Below are positions 37,660-52,200 of a stretch of DNA of 64,000 nucleotides, one piece after another. The notes under the pieces were generated by a model. It saw nothing but the letters and a program-made list of their open reading frames with translations. It had not been told where the DNA came from and did no database searches. How positions within the stretch are numbered: position 1 is the first letter of the stretch; each line of letters starts with the position of its first letter. The position numbers and the translations under genes were made by a program. The DNA comes from Trichinella spiralis (Eukaryota > Nematoda > Enoplea > Trichinellida > Trichinellidae), in NCBI GenBank assembly GCA_000181795.3, contig CM012955.1, positions 12,146,004 through 12,210,003 of the forward strand, given 5' to 3'.

Positions 37660-40600
37660 TTTGATTTTGGAAGTCAGGTGAAATTTATGTGTGCTTTTTA
37701 TGAATGCATCTTGTTGCTTTATGCATTTTCTGTTTTACGGTTAATAGTGTTAGTACTCGTGATGTTCGGTATTTTTATTTCAGCTCCGGATTTACTCATT
37801 TTTACTGTTGCTAGTACATCAGCTGCATTGACGTAAATATATCACACACAATTTACATTATCTAGTAGAGTCGGTTGTTGGTATTCGATTTATTGCTATA
37901 TCTCACATTATTTCTCAGTTTCGTCTATCTTTATTATTATTATTATTATTCATTCTCTTTCTTCTTTCTGCCTTTGTCTTTTTTAATATCTGCCTCTCTC
38001 TGTTCACTTTCTCTCATTCTATCGCTGCCTGGTAATAAATTGCCCAACTGGTACTGCTATACATAAGCTATACTACAGATCACCTACTGATGACCTCAAA
38101 CAACGCCAGATATCACATAATCTACTTATTCAGTAAGATTATATTGCACATTGATGCAGGAAAGAAATATTTCATACTTTTATTTCAATTTTAGCAATTA
38201 CAAAAGTTGAATACATGAAGAATGCAGAAGAAAAGCTACTGAAGAAACAGTTCAAGTCAACTTATTGATCATACGTTCAGATTTTATTTTATAGGAATGT
38301 CAGCTGAAAACTGTTTTTGACATTTTTGTGGGAGCGACATTTGAAGGCATCTATCTATCATCCATAATTTCAGTGAGATTGAACAAACGTTCAATGTAAA
38401 GAATTTTACTAAATCTATACGCTTAATCTTTGTTTAAACGCGAAACAAAAAGAGAACATGCCTTAATTATTTAAACTGATTTTAAAACCAATGCACACAC
38501 TGCAGGAATAACTCGAAATAATATATATTACAAGGTGAAAAAGCCCCTGAAAAAAAGGTACTTGTTACGCACCTTTATCTACTTTGGAGTCAATAAAGTA
38601 CCCGCAGTTGTTAACGCAACTGCTTTATTTGTCTTTGTGCCTGAGTTTAATGCAATTACGTTAACTTAAATAATTAGAAAATTAAAGTCATGCTAATCAG
38701 CAATAATGAAAGCAAAAATTACATGCAATATATTCTCACAATAATACATTTATTATTTAATAAACAAAAAATAAAATACTAATTCATTTATTATCATATT
38801 TATACTGTGTTGTCATTTATCTATTATGTTAAGAGAATAGCCCATGCGTAAATGATCATAAGAAAAGTTGTGAAAGAAATCTGCGATTAATTTCATACTT
38901 TAAATATAATACATTTGATTTATTTGATGATTTATACTTTCTAAGTTTAAATATAAATTGTAACTTTTAAGTATAGCAATAAAGTTTAATCAACTTCTAA
39001 TATAAACATATGCATGTGCTAATGCTTATAAACAAAACAGTGTTGTGGTCTGCAATCAAACAAAACAAATAAAAAAGTAGCCGCAAATATATTATTATAT
39101 CAAGAAATGTAATGTATAAAGTTATTTGCATATTAGAACATTTTAGTAAAATTGTATTAGCATGTAGCGTTACATACATATATGCTGCTTTTAATGCTGG
39201 ACATTTTTAATTCAATATATATGATAATTTGATTGACCATGTTCATCCCATTTTAATTGCTGCTTATGTGCACTGAATAAACAATTTCTTTTCAAAAGCT
39301 AAATCAACAATATGCATGATTATTGTAAAAAATGTAATAAATGTAGTGGAAATTTGAGAATGAACCTGGGCAACCTTTGCGTTGTTCTTCATTTAAATCT
39401 GGTTTCAATGTTCCTACTGTATTATAGTGAACTTTCTATTATATTTTTTGTTCAGTTTTGTAATTTTTATTTAATTCAGTAAAAAAGTAATTCTACGGAA
39501 AATAATGACAAATTAAAAAGTGCACCATTATTTTTAACGCATATATGCGCGGCTATTCATGCGTTTATTACAAAAAATGGCATCACAGTTGCTCGTCTAC
39601 ATTAAAAATGACGGAATGATCATATGCGACTACGCTAATCAGAAAGCTTGTATCATTATTCTAGTTTTAGCACATTAATGCAGTTTGAAAATTCATTATT
39701 CGATGCTCCACATATATGCATGCATTATAAAGTTAACCAGACGATTCCTGTTTTCGTATATGAAAATATACATTTTGGGGGTTTTGAATGGAAACGACAA
39801 TAACAAATAATATGTACAGCGTTTCTTACCTGTTGTTGGATTATCATAATAAGCGTTCGCAGAGAAGATGAAGTCGTCCTGACATCAGCGTTAATCGAGT
39901 AAAGAAACCAATGAAATCATTTTATAAATGCATATTTGTTGTAAGCTAATCACCAGTAACGATCAATTTTTGTCGATAATTTAAAAATAATCACAGTTCA
40001 TTTGTTTATTTGAGCACGGTATTTTGTAATCGAATACTGCTGCTCACTGGGAGACGGTTTTGCTCAAAGTGTCTTCTTTGATTATTGCTCATTAGCATCG
40101 GGATCAGTATTCACTAGCATTATTTGCTTTGCACTTTAATTGGCGTTCACTATTTGCACTGTTTGTGTATTCCTGAGGGGTTTTGTTGGCAGCGATTCAG
40201 TTTTTGAATATTTGAATTTCGACTCTATTATAAATGAATGAATTATTCATTTATCAAAATAAAAATGTAGCAACGATTTAAAAATAATATCTAATTGCAA
40301 TTTAGTCATTTTAATCGTTTTATTTGTAATCTTAATTTGATAATTTTTTTATTTATTTGCATTTCAGTTTTTGATATTTTTTTAATACTTATTTATACAT
40401 TACATATACTGTAGGTTTAATAAGGTTCGAATGGAAGATATATTGGAAAACTGGCAATCAAATGAAATGTAAATTATTAAAGAATCTAATTTAAGTTATT
40501 GACAGTTTTTTTGTGAAAAGTCAAATAAAATTCATTTCAAAAGGGATATGTTTAACTGCCAGCCAACAGTATACCCAAAAAAATGTACACAGTGGCAGAA

Positions 40601-43600
40601 TATGCATTTCAGAATTTTTGAATAATTGAACAATTTTATGAAATTTCAAATTAGAATAATGTACACGTAATAAAATTACGGTTTTCTTTCGTCACAGCAT
40701 GGCAAATTGAAGGTTGTCAGTTTGTCATTCATAATAATGAAGAATGCTAGTTTTCAACGGATGCTTACTTTTGAAAGAATTTCTAGTTTAGTTAGCAAAT
40801 GATGAAACAACTGTTTTTCATTCCGTAAACTTCCAATAGACGCTTTCATATTTCATCCATATTGTTTATTTAACTAAGAAGGGGCTAATTTATAATTTTC
40901 ATTGAAAATTAAAAATACATTTTCCTAGTTTTTATTGAAATTTACTCTTTTTTTAAATCGATTTATTTTATGCAATTGGGCGTTCACACACGCACACATA
41001 CACGTGATTTTCAAAAATTGTTCACATTTGCAAAATTGTTTTCAGGATAATTTTAATATAAAGAATGCAATTTATTCCATGTCATGCTCCTAAAGGAACA
41101 ATTGAATTCGAATTGAATTGATTAAAAAAAAAATTTTTTTTAACATCCGCACAATATTGTTGCATTTCAATTCAATACACATAATGTGCACTTGCAAACA
41201 TTGGGCGAGGGTTTGTCAAAATTTGTTGCATACATTGATCGTATGTTGAAATTATTTTATTCAATATTGTTCATATTTTGAATTTGTTATTTTACAAAAA
41301 ATGACATCTGAAATGTGTTGAAAGGTGATTTTTCGCACAGGTTTGTCGCGATCAATCAGCACAATGCTGGGAGGGAATTTTTGAATGAGTTATGACGTTC
41401 ATCTGGTTGTCGAATAAAAGAAAAGCAGCAGCAAGTAGCAGCAGCAGTGGAAGCAATATAAGCAACAAGCTTGTCTCAAATTGAAGCTCTGTTGTGATGG
41501 GAAAGTTTTTAGTTAAGCTTCACGTTTTATGACCGCCGCTTCATGCGATATGCTTCAATTCAGCAAGCAGAACAAGACTGATGACAGACAGCAGCTGTTG
41601 TTCAGAGGTTTGCAGGCAACGATTAGCAAGCGACACGGCATGCTTCTGATTTTTCACCAATATTCAGAAGAGTGTTGTGCTGCTGTGTGTTGTTTATTCA
41701 CTGCAAGCAAAGATAGCCAGAATGAAAGAATGGCAAGTTTTTGAAAAGCTGGTTAATAATTTTCGGTAGCTGCATGCTTGTCTGCTTGCCTGGATGCTTA
41801 CTACTCGCTCGCTTTCTTTATTATTCAATGGTTGTCGGTGTTTGGTTGAGATTTAAACTTTAAAATTACTGCTTACAATGAAATTACTGTCTCTTCGACG
41901 TGCGAATGCTTTTATATTATTGACCATTTTGTTGGTTTGGTTAAAGCAAGTTTTTATACAATTTGCTGTTGTTAATTATCTTTCAAATGTATTTTATTTC
42001 AATTAAGCAACCGTTCATGCACATATATGCACAAATGAAAATTCTTATTTTTTCCTATTCTTCACAGTAGGCGTCTCCTCCTCCTTCACTTTTTCATTAG
42101 AAGATAATTTTTCATACGATTGTTTCTCATTTGTGGTAAATATGCATAATTTGATCATTTACTTGCACTTTGTAATGAATAGCAACGATCAATATAACTT
42201 TTGATAATGTTAAAAAGTAATAATACAACAAAATTTGTTATTTACAAAAATACAGTATCGTTTGTCTGGAAAAAAGAACTATTTAATGGCGGGAAAGTAC
42301 AGTAAAAACTAGAAAAACGTGTTGCATAAATAAATAAATAAATATGCATATATATGTGTGTAGGAAATGGTTTTTTTTCACAATTGTTTTGTCTGGGCAG
42401 CTGGCAGTGTCGACTTTTTCGCTGATCACCGTGTAATTTAAATTTATTTGAAATTTAAAGTATTACTTTTTAAAACAAAAACTGCACCATCGTCCCTTTG
42501 CAAATATTGTTCACGTGTATTTCAAATTGCTGCAATTGTCCAAGTAAGATATTATGAAATTGTCGTCGATTTTATTTGCAAAACAAATAATGAAGGAATA
42601 AGTAACCAGTTGTAAGCATTTTGATGTCGATATATATTTTGTTGAGAAATTTAAATAGAAATCAAGTGAATATTTTTTTAAATTTTATTAAAAAAAAAAT
42701 TCATTCAACATCGAGCCCTAATTTTGTGCTTTTTCAATTTCATTTCTCTCGTGAAGCTTATGAAGTAAATAAACAAAGTGAAGATTGGGGCAAAGGCATT
42801 AATTAGTCAGCGAATTGGAATTTTCCTACGAACAACATTTCAGTGTTTCGTTGTTTTCTGCTTTCAGCTGGCAAAAGCTGTTCAAATATTTACAATTTAA
42901 ATTTAATAATTTGGAAATGTTTTTTTGAAGCTTCAAATAGTTCCATTGATAAATTTTTACCATTTTGTTTGAATAGTATGTTCTGAAATTGAAAATATCA
43001 ATGAAAAAAAGAAACTTTGCAAGCTTCCACCAGCAAAAGCTTTTTAATTATACTATTATTAGTGTTGCATGTTGGAAAATTTGAATGATTTGATTAATGT
43101 GCTTTTTGCCAAGTCACATGATAGTAGTAGTAGTAGTAGTTAGCATGAATTATTTTGAAGAACGCTGATAAAAACGATCATGGAAACAAATGGACGGGAT
43201 AGAGAAAGGGAGACATGGCAAGTTGGTATTTTATCATTGGTTGATTCTATTTTAAAGTTGAACATCTGTTAATCATTTGCGAGGGTGTAAAGTTTGTTCT
43301 TATTATAAAACGAAAAGAAGAAAACTGCTGCATATTGGCAACGTGAAGCAAAGCGAGAAGCGAGGCGTATCAAGGCGAGGCAAAGCGAAATTTCGTTGCT
43401 CATTTCCGCCGTTGGCGAATCAATCATTTGAAAAACATATGCAAAGAGTATGATCATACTCTTTGATTTAGTTTGCTCGCCAACTCTTGTCTGGCTAGGT
43501 GAAATTAGCCATCCTCTCCACACCGAATCTCAATTACTCTTTGCTGTTTGGTTTGTTTTGTTCGTTTCGTTCCAACGCGATCTAAGCTTGTCGTGTTCTT

Positions 43601-43652
43601 GCTTCTCTCATAATTGGTCTGCATATATCCGATTTTTTTTACCTCGTTGTAG
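37660..43652. other. 6-kb non-coding gap between the CCDC141-like gene and kettin
   Basis: No coding exon is supported. It holds a CT-rich tract at about 37920-38030, a candidate AATAAA at 38034-38039, a bulged hairpin near 38589-38632, a GCAGCA-rich patch near 41420-41460, an (AGT)n run at 43121-43141 and a somewhat GC-richer patch at 43330-43640 just before the kettin ATG. It probably includes the 3' UTR of the first gene plus the kettin promoter and any non-coding leader exons, or else is one huge intron of a joint transcript. Confidence 0.45.
38034..38039 (+). terminator. Candidate poly(A) signal for the CCDC141-like gene
   Basis: AATAAA lies 375 nt after the stop codon ending at 37659 and directly follows a CT-rich tract. 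It is the first sense-strand match after the stop that I noticed. Confidence 0.35.
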
Positions 43653-46600
43653 ATGCCATTCAAGCGTCCATTGGGTACTTACAATGGCAAACAGCAACCT
43701 CCAAGCTTTATTCGAGTAAATCGATGAAATTGCATTTGATCACTTTTCAAATTGCATTGTAAAATTGCAGCCATTGCAAAATAAGCGGTCCGTTGTTGGT
43801 CAGCAAGTGATTCTGGAATGCCAGCTAGAAGGTCAACCGGATCCTGTAATCAAGTGGCTAAAAGATGGGCAAAATGTGACAAACTGCCCGGATTATCAGG
43901 TATGGTATGCATTTATCAAATGCACAACAAAAGTTGACGACGACTATTTTGGGTTTTTTAGATTTTTCAAGAGGGAAACAAATTTAAGTTGATAATACCC
44001 AGCGTTCAAATGGCAGATGCTGGTCGGTTTGATTGTCAGGCTATAAACGCCGCTGGAAGCAAGTCTAGTTCGTGCATCTTGATTGTCGCTCCTCCACCGT
44101 CACCAGGTAAATCTTGTTCCTACCTATAGAATAAATGCATATTATGTAATAAATTTGATATATTTGATCGAATCTAAATGTTGTTAAGTGTGTTTAAAAA
44201 AGTAATTCGGTTAAAGTAAAGTGTAAATGTTTATTTTATTATTATTAAACTACTAGTTAAACAAAAATATTCATTCCATTGATGTTGTGGTGTTTTGTTT
44301 GTGTTTGAGTGTAGCGAAAAATTGAATCTATCCTAGTTTGGTTCTATCTAGCTTAGCATGAAAAAATATATTATTTCTTTAAAATGAAGCTCCAGGAGAA
44401 AGACAGTTCATGACTGCACCGTCTCCACGCCCGCCTCCAACTCCTGTTGGACCGGCAGCTCCGTATGTGGTCAAAGAACTGAAACACCAGATGCTGAAAA
44501 TTGGTTCTAGTGCACGATTTGAATGTCGCATCACTGCATTTCCCGCAGCTGAAATAACGTGGCTTAAGAATGGAAAGCCAATAACAAATACATCCAAGTA
44601 AGCAATGATGATGAAGTTCAGTGATGACGATGTGAAAAAATTAATTCTGATTGAAATTCAACGTTGTTCGAATATCAGTTCTCTTGTGCTTTTTTCTTTA
44701 GGTATAAAATTGATAATGATCCGGACAGTGGAATTTGTTCTTTGACTATTGCGATGATGTTTGCCGAAGATGTTGGTCAGTACAGCTGCTCGGCAAGAAA
44801 TGCCCACGGGCAGGCCGTCACATCTGCCGAAATTCTTTACAAAGATAAGTACAATGAATGGCTTCGAGAAGAGCAGATAAAAATTACCCAAGAGAAAAAA
44901 CGATCCATGATGGAAGAATTGGACAATGCCGTTCAACAGCCACGAAAGCAGAAAGGTACATTTTACACTCCGCATTCTCAGCGTCTGCTCGAACAACTGT
45001 ACACTGAAGAAAAAGTTGAAACCGACATCAAAGTATCCTTTCGTATTTTTATTACAATTTTTTTCTTCTCTTCACTTTGATTTTATCTTTCAGATAAATG
45101 AATCAGAAACATCGGTTGAAAATGTTCCATTTCAAGGGGTTCCACAACCACCGCAAGTAATTCGACCATTGCAGCCAGTTAGCATAATTGAAGGTCAAAA
45201 AGCAGAACTGACATGCCAAATCAAGGGCAATCCAACACCCAAAGTATTTGATATTCGCTGTAAGTTTAAACAAAATTTTGAACATGGACATTTTCAGGTT
45301 CGATGGATGAAAAATGGCGTACCTGTGCAAAATTCCCAACGTTTGCAAACATCATACAACGGTGCCGTTGCTTCTTTGATAATCAAAATTACCTTTGCTG
45401 AAGATGCTGGTATGTACACCCTGGTAGCGGAAAATCAGTTTGGCAGAACAAACCAATCTGCTAACATTCAAATTCTTACGCAGAACAATGTGAATGGCGT
45501 TGTTCACAGGGGAAATAAGTATATACAGTTGTCAAAATGTTTACGACCGTATGCTAATTAGGTTGTTTTAGTGCTGTTGAGCAACGGAAATTGAGCAGAG
45601 ATTTAGCAGTAACGCCAGATTTATTGGGCCAAGGACGTCAAAAACCCATTTTTGAGCAACCTCTGTGTGATATACAAGTATAATTCAGGTGAACAGAGTG
45701 ATGCATTCGTACTTTCACTGTTATCGTTTGTAGGTTGCGGAAAATCAGAACGTTCGATTTGATGTGCGCATTTCTGGTAGACCCTATCCGAACATACAAT
45801 GGTTGAAGAATGGTGTTCTATTACAACACGGACATAGATACAAATTGCTTTCCAGTCAAAATGATTTGAATACTTTGATTATTTACATGGCAACTGTGGA
45901 AGACAGTGGAACGTACACTTGCGTGGCGACAAACGAAAGTGGACAAGCGCAATGCAGTTGCGAGTTGACTGTGAAAGGTTTGAATTTCACTTATTCCCTG
46001 TGTTAATTTATTGTGGGTATGTTAATTTATTTTGATTATTGCACATTTTTGCAGCACATTCCCAGGGTTCGGCTGCTCATTTTACTGAAAAATTCAACTC
46101 ACTGATAGTTCATCCAGGCGACAGTGTTGAATTGAAATGTTCAGCAGTGGGTCAACCAAGACCCACATATCATTGGTATAAAGACGACGAAGAGCTAATT
46201 CCTGGTCAGTGTCCTTATGATATTGTGAATATGCCAAACGGCACTCGGCTTCGAATAAACAACGTTCGACTGGACGACTCGGGTTGCTTCCAGTGCAATG
46301 CTGTAAATATGTATGGCACAGCTATTCACAAAGCACCGGTGAAGGTACAAATGAAAAGTTCCAGTCAGCAAATCACACCTTTTCCTCGTGGTTCAACTTC
46401 TGATCAAGCATTGTAAGCAGTTTGCCTATGCTACTGAAAAATGAATCATTATTATGTTTGTTTGTTTGTTTGTTTGTTTTGTTTATTTTCCAGAATTGCA
46501 TCTGCAACACCCGAATTAGCAACTATTCGACATCGCCAGCGAGCTGCGGGCCTCTCTAATGCAGCGTGGTTTGTCGAGGCTGCCAGTGCTGAACCGCCGA

Positions 46601-46953
46601 AAATAATTGGCTTATCAGCGGATCATCTTTCTCTTCTGGAAGGCCAGCTCGCTCACGTAGAAGTACGCTTTCAACCGGAAAATGATCAAAACTTGAAAGT
46701 AGTCTGGTTTAAAGATGATCTTCCACTGGAGCAAAGTAAATTAATTTTTCATTAAAAAGTTCTTATTAACATCTTCTATTGGTATTATTATTATTATTAT
46801 TATTATTAGAAGCGAGATTGATGTTTAACATTGAAGCTGGCAGAGCAAGTTTTGATATTGATTATGTTCAACTTTCTGACGGTGGATTGTACAAATGCCT
46901 TGTTGTGAATCAGAAAGGAAAGGCGGAGGCAACATTCACGATTTCCGTTACAG
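43653..46953 (+). other. Kettin N-terminal Ig block (Ig1-Ig6)
   Basis: Twelve exons (43653-43715, 43771-43899, 43962-44106, 44390-44597, 44702-45032, 45094-45243, 45298-45518, 45572-45677, 45734-45977, 46055-46412, 46494-46735 and 46810-46953) encode six Igs spaced irregularly and without the repeated linker. Between Ig2 and Ig3 lies a charged helix-like insert (YNEWLREEQIKITQEKKRSM) of about 70 residues. A Pro-rich run (APSPRPPPTPVGPAAP) precedes Ig2. Unlinked N-terminal Igs followed by the linker array is the known kettin layout. Confidence 0.8.
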
Positions 46954-49230
46954 GTAATTTTTCAATATAAATAATAGTTTCTGGTGTTACAAAGCTCTAA
47001 TAGAGCCGTGGAGAATATTGACATTTATAATAAACAAATAAACACATGGTATAAGTTCTATTTTGTTTGCATAGGTATCTGTGTCATTTTTAAGATATCG
47101 ACTTCGCATTGAGCAGAAATATTATTTCTTAATTAACATTCATATTTACATTAACTAGTTGCTATTTCAAGATATAATGTGCGTACCGTTCAGCTCGCAT
47201 TAAATTTTCGTTCGCATCTTTTTATTAATTAAGAATTGCCGGAAGTCGACTTCAATGAATCCCATAATTACCGTGAGAACGTTTCGAGTAAAGTGAGGCC
47301 AAATTTTGTTCACGAACTGAAAAATGTGGAAATTGTCGAAGGTCGTTCAGTTCGTTTCGAAGCCAAGTTGGTTCCTACTAGAGATCCAAGTCTCCAAGTA
47401 GATTGGTTTTTCAACGGACAGCCACTTCGTCTAGGTATTTGAATGTCAGTCACATGCTTGAATTTCACATTCAAAACTATCAAAATTTAGGAAACCGAGT
47501 GAAAATGTTGCAAGAGTTCGGATTGGTTTCATTGTGCATCTCAGCAGTTAGTGTTGCAGATGCAGGCGTTTACACTTGCAGAGCAAAGAATCTCATCGGC
47601 GTTTCTGAATCAAGTGCCACACTTATTGTTAAGAGTATGTTTTGCCTTTTTTTGTTCCTATAAAATTACTTTTGCCTCTCATTTAAGCTGAAACCTTTCT
47701 CTTAAGACAAATATTCTATAAAATATGCTGTAATAGAATGAATAGCTTTCTAATATATTTATTGCATTAGATGTATTTTTTAAGCTTATGAAATTGGGAA
47801 TTATAAAAATGCGGATAACACACGAGGATACATTGCTGATGTGGATATAGCTGATGTGGAGGAAGATTCGTGTAAAATGCCCTGCTTCGAAGTCAACTTG
47901 CGCGGCGGTACTGTCAAAGAAGGAGGTCGCATTTTGCTGGATGGTAAAGTGTCGCCTGCACGTGATCCTTACATGCGAATTGACTGGTTTAAAGATGGCA
48001 AACCGCTCAAATTAGGTAATAAAAATAATGACTACGTCAAATGATAATTATGTTTGTTATGAATTTATTCTTTAGCAAATCGCATAAAGATGCAATATGA
48101 TTTTGGATTCGTTTCCCTTTGCATAAATCCTACCTATCATGAAGACAGTGGTGTGTATGTTTGCAAAGCATCGAATAGAGTCGGTGTAGCTGAATCCTCT
48201 GCTGAAATATGCTGCGCTGGCGATGACAGTATTGAGTTGCGCACCCAGCATGCCGATTCCCTTCAGAGAATTCAGCGCATAGAAGGTCAAGAAGTACATA
48301 TTGGCCCATATATTGAAGATCGCCCTGAAGAAGTAATGAGCATAGAGAAACCCCGCTTCACGAAACATCTGAGTAATGCCGAAATCAGCGAAGGTCAAAC
48401 AGCGCATTTTGATGGTCGATTATTGCCTTTCAACGATCCTAAGATGTCTGTAAATTGGTTCCGAAATGGACTTCCTCTACCCAATGGCCATCGGTTCCGT
48501 TTGGTAAATGACTTTGGATACGTATGCCTTGATGTTCTGTACGCCTATCCAGAAGATTCTGGTATTTATACGGTAGTTGCTCAAAATGAACTAGGCGAGG
48601 CTGCGTCTGAAGCACAGTTACATGTGATTGGCCATAAAAGTATATATTTGGAATCTCAGCATCCGGATGGAATGAACCGTATTCAAAAGTTAGAACGACA
48701 GACTGAAATTCCACTACATGAAGGCATTGAGCGAATTTCTGAGCACTCTCCAGTACTGAAAAATCAGTTGCGTGATTTAACTCTCCGAGAAGGTTCTAAT
48801 TTACATCTGGAGGTGCGTGTGGAACCTGTGAACGATCCCACTATGCACGTCGAATGGTTTGTCAATGGTCGACCATTGCTTACTGGGAGCCGTTCGCAAA
48901 TGACGTTTGATTTTGGTTACGTAGCACTAGACTTGAAAAGCTTAATAGCAGAAGATAGTGGTGAATACATTGTTTTAATACGCAATCAGCATGGAGAAGT
49001 CACCTCACGTTGTATCGTAGCTGTGGAAGGTAATGTGTTTAGATAGAGTGTTGTTGTATAATAGAAATGGGCTTTTTTCATTTACCGTATTTAAGCAAAA
49101 GATTCAGTGCTGACAGAAGTTCAAAATGTTGAAAGTTTCGAACGAATCAAAGCGTTAGAAACAGAAAAGCCTCGACAAATTCAAGAATCAGAAAGTTTAC
49201 CACAAGTATCTAGCGCGAGTTTTTAATATT

Positions 49231-49272
<42 letters not shown>

Positions 49273-52200
49273 AATGTGTTAGATTTGATTTTAACTACTC
49301 TTATTTGGCCGTTGCTCAAAAATAAGTAATTTGTTTGACATTTAGTCAGCTCCTGTATTTACTAAAGTCTTATCTCCTGCTTCGATTACCTTACCAGAGG
49401 GAAGTTCTTTACATCTCGAAGGAGAAATTCGACCGATAAGTGATTCGTCAATGAAAATTTCTTGGCTACGTAACGGACAACCAATTCCAATTGGTATGTA
49501 ATTTTGCACAGATTTTTAAACACCTGTTATACAGTTAACGTTTTAAGGACATCGATTTAAGTCATTTCATGACTTCGGGTTTATCTCGCTTGATATAAGC
49601 ACTGTATATCCTGAAGATTCCGGAGTATATACTTGTTGCTTACAAAATTCCCAAGGCACAGCATCCTCTGAAGCCCACATCGATTGCATTGGTTAATATT
49701 ATGAAATACGTTGATTTACAAATTTACAATATAACATCTCTGTTTGTAGGTAAACAAGCGGTTATATATGGAACACAGCATCCTAATAGTTATGAACAAA
49801 TATTGCGTATAGAAGCTCCTAAGCAAAATCGCGAAGAAATTGACGAAGAGCAGCCTGATGCTCCGTATTTTGTTAAAGAATTGCCGAATGAAATTGCCAT
49901 CACGGAGGGTCAGTCTGTGCATTTAGAATGCATAGCAGAGCCAAAAAATGACACAAACCGTAGCGTTGTTTGGTATTTCAACGGGCAACCGTTGAAGATG
50001 GGCCATAGATTTCAGTTTTCACATGATTTTGGACATCTGGTGTTGAATGTACTCTATGCGTATCCGGAAGATTCAGGAGATTATATGTGCATCATTCGGA
50101 ACCAAAATGGAGAAGCACGATCAGTTTGCAAACTTCAGTGTCAAGGTAAGAAAAGCATGGTTTTAGAAACCTATCACCCGGATGCACTTCGTCAAATCGA
50201 AGAACTTGAACGTCCAACTCCAGTTCAAGAACAACTTGATAAACACTGCACAGAAAAGCCCGAATTTTTAAACACTTTTCCTGAACAAACTGAACCACTT
50301 TTGGAAGGCCAAGCATTCCACGTTAAAAGCTTCATTCGTCCAACTGATGATCCAAATTTAACTGTTGAGTGGTTCCACAATGACAAGCCTCTTTTGGCAA
50401 GTCACCGTTTTCAAACAAAGCACGACATCAACTTTGTTTCATTGGACATTCTGCAAGTGTATCCCGAAGATTCTGGTCTGTACACGTGTCGTGCAAAAAA
50501 TAAGAATGGTACTGCGGAAAACAGCGTTTTCATTGCATGCAACAGCCGGAAATCAGTGATCACTGAAGCTAGTCAACCTGAAAGCTGGGAGAGGATTCGC
50601 CAGATGGAAGCTGTATTACCCCAAACTGCGGAAGAAATGCCTGTTGAGAAGGTGAAACCATCTTTTACGGTGCCACTTGGCGGAGAAACTGACGTTAAAG
50701 AAGGGCAGTCGGTCCATCTCGCATGTCAAGTATCACCTACGGATGATGCTGATTTAAAAATTGACTGGCTGTTCAATGATCAGCCTTTAAAAATGGGATC
50801 GCGATTTCATACATGCAATGATTTTGGATTTGTTTCCTTGGAAATTGATCCTGTTTTTCCAGAAGACAGCGGTGTCTACACATGCAGAGCTCTGAACGAG
50901 AAAGGAGAAGCATTTACTAGTCTCAAGATTGGATGCAAGCGTAAGTAGCAATACTGCTTTTAACAGAATATATTACATATATATATGTAATAGTTTCTTG
51001 TTGTGTATGAAAGTGGCATGTAAATATGTTTACAATGGCATGTTGTCTAACTGACATAATAAGCGCTCTGAAGTTATTGTATTACACTTTAAATGGTTTT
51101 CAACAGCTTCAATGCACACCACATATTCAGTATTATTTAAAAATACGTTCACAACAGTGGTGTGCGAACTTTCTGAAATGCACATAGAGAATATGTTTAG
51201 AATGCCTAATATACTGAATTTTTTTTGCCATTTTGAAACGTAAGTAAATAATAAAGACGTAGCAGCCTGAAGACATGCATGCATTTATAAATGTTTGACG
51301 TCATATTGTAAATTTTAGCGATCAAATCAGTCGATTTTGATTCGCATCACATACAAAGCTTGCAAAAAATCAAAGAATTAGAAGAAGCGCAACCTGATCG
51401 TCCACCCTCTCCAGAAATCCAGTATCACCCACCAACATTTACACAAGTGCTACAGAATGTCGATACGATTAATGAAGGTGAATCTGTGCGCTTGGAGTGC
51501 CGACTGCAGCCTGCTTTCGACCCTTCTTTGAAAGTAACCTGGCTTCGCAATGGTCAATCATTGCCACTAGGTTAGAGTTATTGCTTACTTATTATTATTT
51601 ACTGATTATATGATAATTGGAATTCTGTTTCAAGGTAGCCGATTTCGCCCTACTCATGATTTTGATTACGTTGCATTAGAAATACTGACCGTGTATCCTG
51701 AAGATTCCGGTATTTATCAGTGCAAAGCTCAAAGTGCACATGGAGAAGCTGTTACGTCTTGCTCCTTGAAATGCATACGTAAGTAGATAATGCGTATATA
51801 TATATATATATATATATATAGCTTACTGTACTTGGAACGTGTTTGTTTTAGCATCTGAAAGTCTTATTCTCGAAACAAAAAATGAAAATAGTTGGAACAA
51901 AATTCAAGAAATTGAACGGCCAGCAATTGTGGAAAGTATTGCCGAAACTCCCTTTATTACACCACCATCATTTGTGGAACCCATCAGTGGCATGCAAACG
52001 GTTAATGAAGGAGCGCCAGTGCATTTTGAATGTCGCGTTCAGCCAAGTAACGATCCTAATTTATCAGTACAGTGGTTTCGCAATGACCAGCCTTTAATGA
52101 ACGGCCATCGATTTCGGACTGGTCATGATTTTGGATTTGTCACAATGGACATTTTATACAGTTTTCCAGAAGACACTGGTCAATGGACATGCCGAGTGGC

